Shown: positions 43,120-43,952 of the stretch, piece by piece
How the letters are laid out: each line of letters begins with the position of its first letter
How positions within the stretch are numbered: the stretch's first letter is position 1
Program-made: the position numbers and the translations under genes
The notes under the pieces: generated by a model
What the model was told of the DNA's origin: nothing
Database searches by the model: none
Seen by the model: the letters and a program-made list of their open reading frames with translations, nothing else
Origin: Acidobacteriota bacterium
GTDB taxonomy: Bacteria > Acidobacteriota > Holophagae > Acanthopleuribacterales > Acanthopleuribacteraceae
Assembly (NCBI GenBank): GCA_030066195.1
Contig: JASJCB010000071.1
Location: 1 to 43,952 of the forward strand
Direction of reading: 5' to 3'
DNA length: 43,952 bases

Positions 43120-43463
43120 CACATAGGCTCCGAGCTTACCCTTCCACTTGGAAATGCGCCTGCTCGACTGGTCGACCGCTACTATTTCAGGCAGGAATAA
43201 CGAAACTCAGCCAGTTGACCGCGACTATTTCATACAGAAAAGACGGTAATCAGCCGGTCGACCACGACACTTCCATGTAGAAAAGGCCGTGGTCGACCGA
43301 CCGAGTAGAACCGTTTCATTTAGGAAAGCCAATGCTCAACCGATCGACCATGATGTTTTCATGTGGAAAAGACGATACTCAACCGATCGACCACGGCCTT
43401 TTCTAGAAGAAATCAGGGCATTTGTCGGGCCGATCGCTATTTTTTTCTATAGGAAGTCTTAAA
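43120..43463. repeat. 43-bp tandem repeat tract, 7-8 diverged units
   Basis: Units begin at about 43120, 43163, 43206, 43249, 43292, 43335, 43378 and 43421, all at 43-bp steps. The consensus runs roughly CTCAACCGATCGACCACGAC, then about three variable bases, TTTCATGTAGAAAAGACGATA. The first and last units are the most diverged. The core often includes GGTCGACC or CGATCGACC. In addition, 43278-43296 is the exact reverse complement of 43387-43405 (19 bp), so units can pair. There are no unique spacers, so it is not a CRISPR array. Confidence 0.8.
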
Positions 43464-43558
43464 AAAATAACCAGACTAACTCTCTTCCAGTCAGCAATTT
43501 AGTCATGAAACGCTCCAAAGGAAAGGGCATCGAACAAAAGCCGGCCTGAAATTTGCTA

Positions 43559-43587
43559 TTGACAGCCGGCACCACTCTTGCTAGGAT
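43559..43587 (+). promoter_or_regulatory. Sigma-70 promoter
   Basis: TTGACA (43559-43564), a 17-bp spacer and TAGGAT (43582-43587) form a near-consensus promoter, about 65 bp before the next start codon. Confidence 0.75.
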
Positions 43588-43651
43588 AGCGCCTTCTTAC
43601 AGGTGACTCGATCCGTTTGGGGTCGGTATTTTCGGGCATGGAGGGTGAACC

Positions 43652-43952
43652 GTGAAAGTGATTCCGTTGTTGGGCGACAGCGCCATGGAGCAGTTTCTCA
43701 AGACAGCCGCGATTACGGCCGAGCTGGATCGAAGCCGGGGTCGCGACACCCTGTCCAGGCGATTCTCGAAGCGAATCATCGATCTGAACGCGGCGTTCTC
43801 GGCCAATTACCGGGAGTTGACGCGCTCCCTGGAGGCGCGGCGCGTGCTGGTGGCGGAACGTACGGAAGCCGTTCGGCAACTGGCGCAAATCTACCGTGCC
43901 GTTCGGACAAGCCTGAAACGCCAGGGCGCTTTGGGCCTGATTCCTGAAACGG
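43652..43952 (+). CDS. Unidentified protein, N-terminal part (cut by window end)
   Basis: A GTG start preceded by GGAGGG opens a frame that runs to the window end (100 codons seen). The sequence starts MKVIPLLGDSAMEQFLKTAA and is then strongly helical and basic, with many Arg and Ala residues (ELTRSLEARRVLVAERTEAV). No signal peptide or family was recognised. A flagellar or coiled-coil role is conceivable from position and composition but not supported. The near-consensus promoter upstream supports it as a real gene. Confidence 0.65.
   Translation, partial: MKVIPLLGDSAMEQFLKTAAITAELDRSRGRDTLSRRFSKRIIDLNAAFSANYRELTRSLEARRVLVAERTEAVRQLAQIYRAVRTSLKRQGALGLIPET

Noticed and set aside
43120..43463. 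CRISPR array
   Set aside because: Units are contiguous, diverged along their whole length and without unique spacers; no cas genes are in the window.

Overview
The window looks like a chromosomal segment of a flagellated, GC-rich Gram-negative bacterium, most likely Acidobacteriota (Holophagae-like). This rests on an ECF sigma factor / zinc-finger anti-sigma / DUF4097 cassette, a PhoB-type DNA-binding domain fused to a membrane anchor and TPRs, several large exported beta-rich proteins, and a flagellar operon in the order flgB-flgC-fliE-fliF-fliG-fliH-fliI-fliJ-motE-fliK. The lineage is an inference from gene content only. No tRNA, rRNA, insertion sequence with a transposase, or CRISPR array was seen.

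Layout. 1-279 is the 3' end of radC. 287-620 is a long imperfect inverted repeat whose arms each carry a hairpin. 776-5791 holds a one-component membrane regulator with TPRs and a large PKD-containing exported protein; two identical 10-bp sites lie between them. 6387-9569 holds an exported LamG/beta-helix protein and a 6-phosphofructokinase. 9720-14489 is a 1589-residue protein joining a degenerate kinase domain, about 25 FxFG motifs, one membrane helix, a helical-repeat region and an FGE-sulfatase domain. 14704-17495 holds two translationally coupled exported FG-GAP/VCBS proteins.

17531-27662 is a minus-strand block. In transcription order it encodes two paralogous 38-residue Cys-rich exported peptides, two paralogous exported proteins, a membrane protein with a long Gly/Gln/Glu-rich tail, a MoxR AAA+ ATPase, a STAND-like NTPase, an NtrC-like protein without GAFTGA, and a DUF58 protein whose metal site is altered. 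The NTPase and NtrC-like genes are visibly AT-richer and sit between moxR and the DUF58 gene, which are normally neighbours. Four-base overlaps tie NTPase, NtrC-like and DUF58 together, and also tie the membrane protein to moxR. This block is the best candidate in the window for an undescribed system.

27840-33617 holds a duplicated-domain exported protein, a propeller-like exported protein, the sigma/anti-sigma/DUF4097 operon (the anti-sigma factor has an outer HEAT-like domain), repeat-bearing intergenic DNA and a SAM methyltransferase. 33646-42784 is the flagellar basal-body/export operon, with a good sigma-54-type promoter before flgB. 43120-43463 is a 43-bp tandem repeat tract, followed by a well-formed sigma-70 promoter and the start of an unidentified gene cut by the window end.
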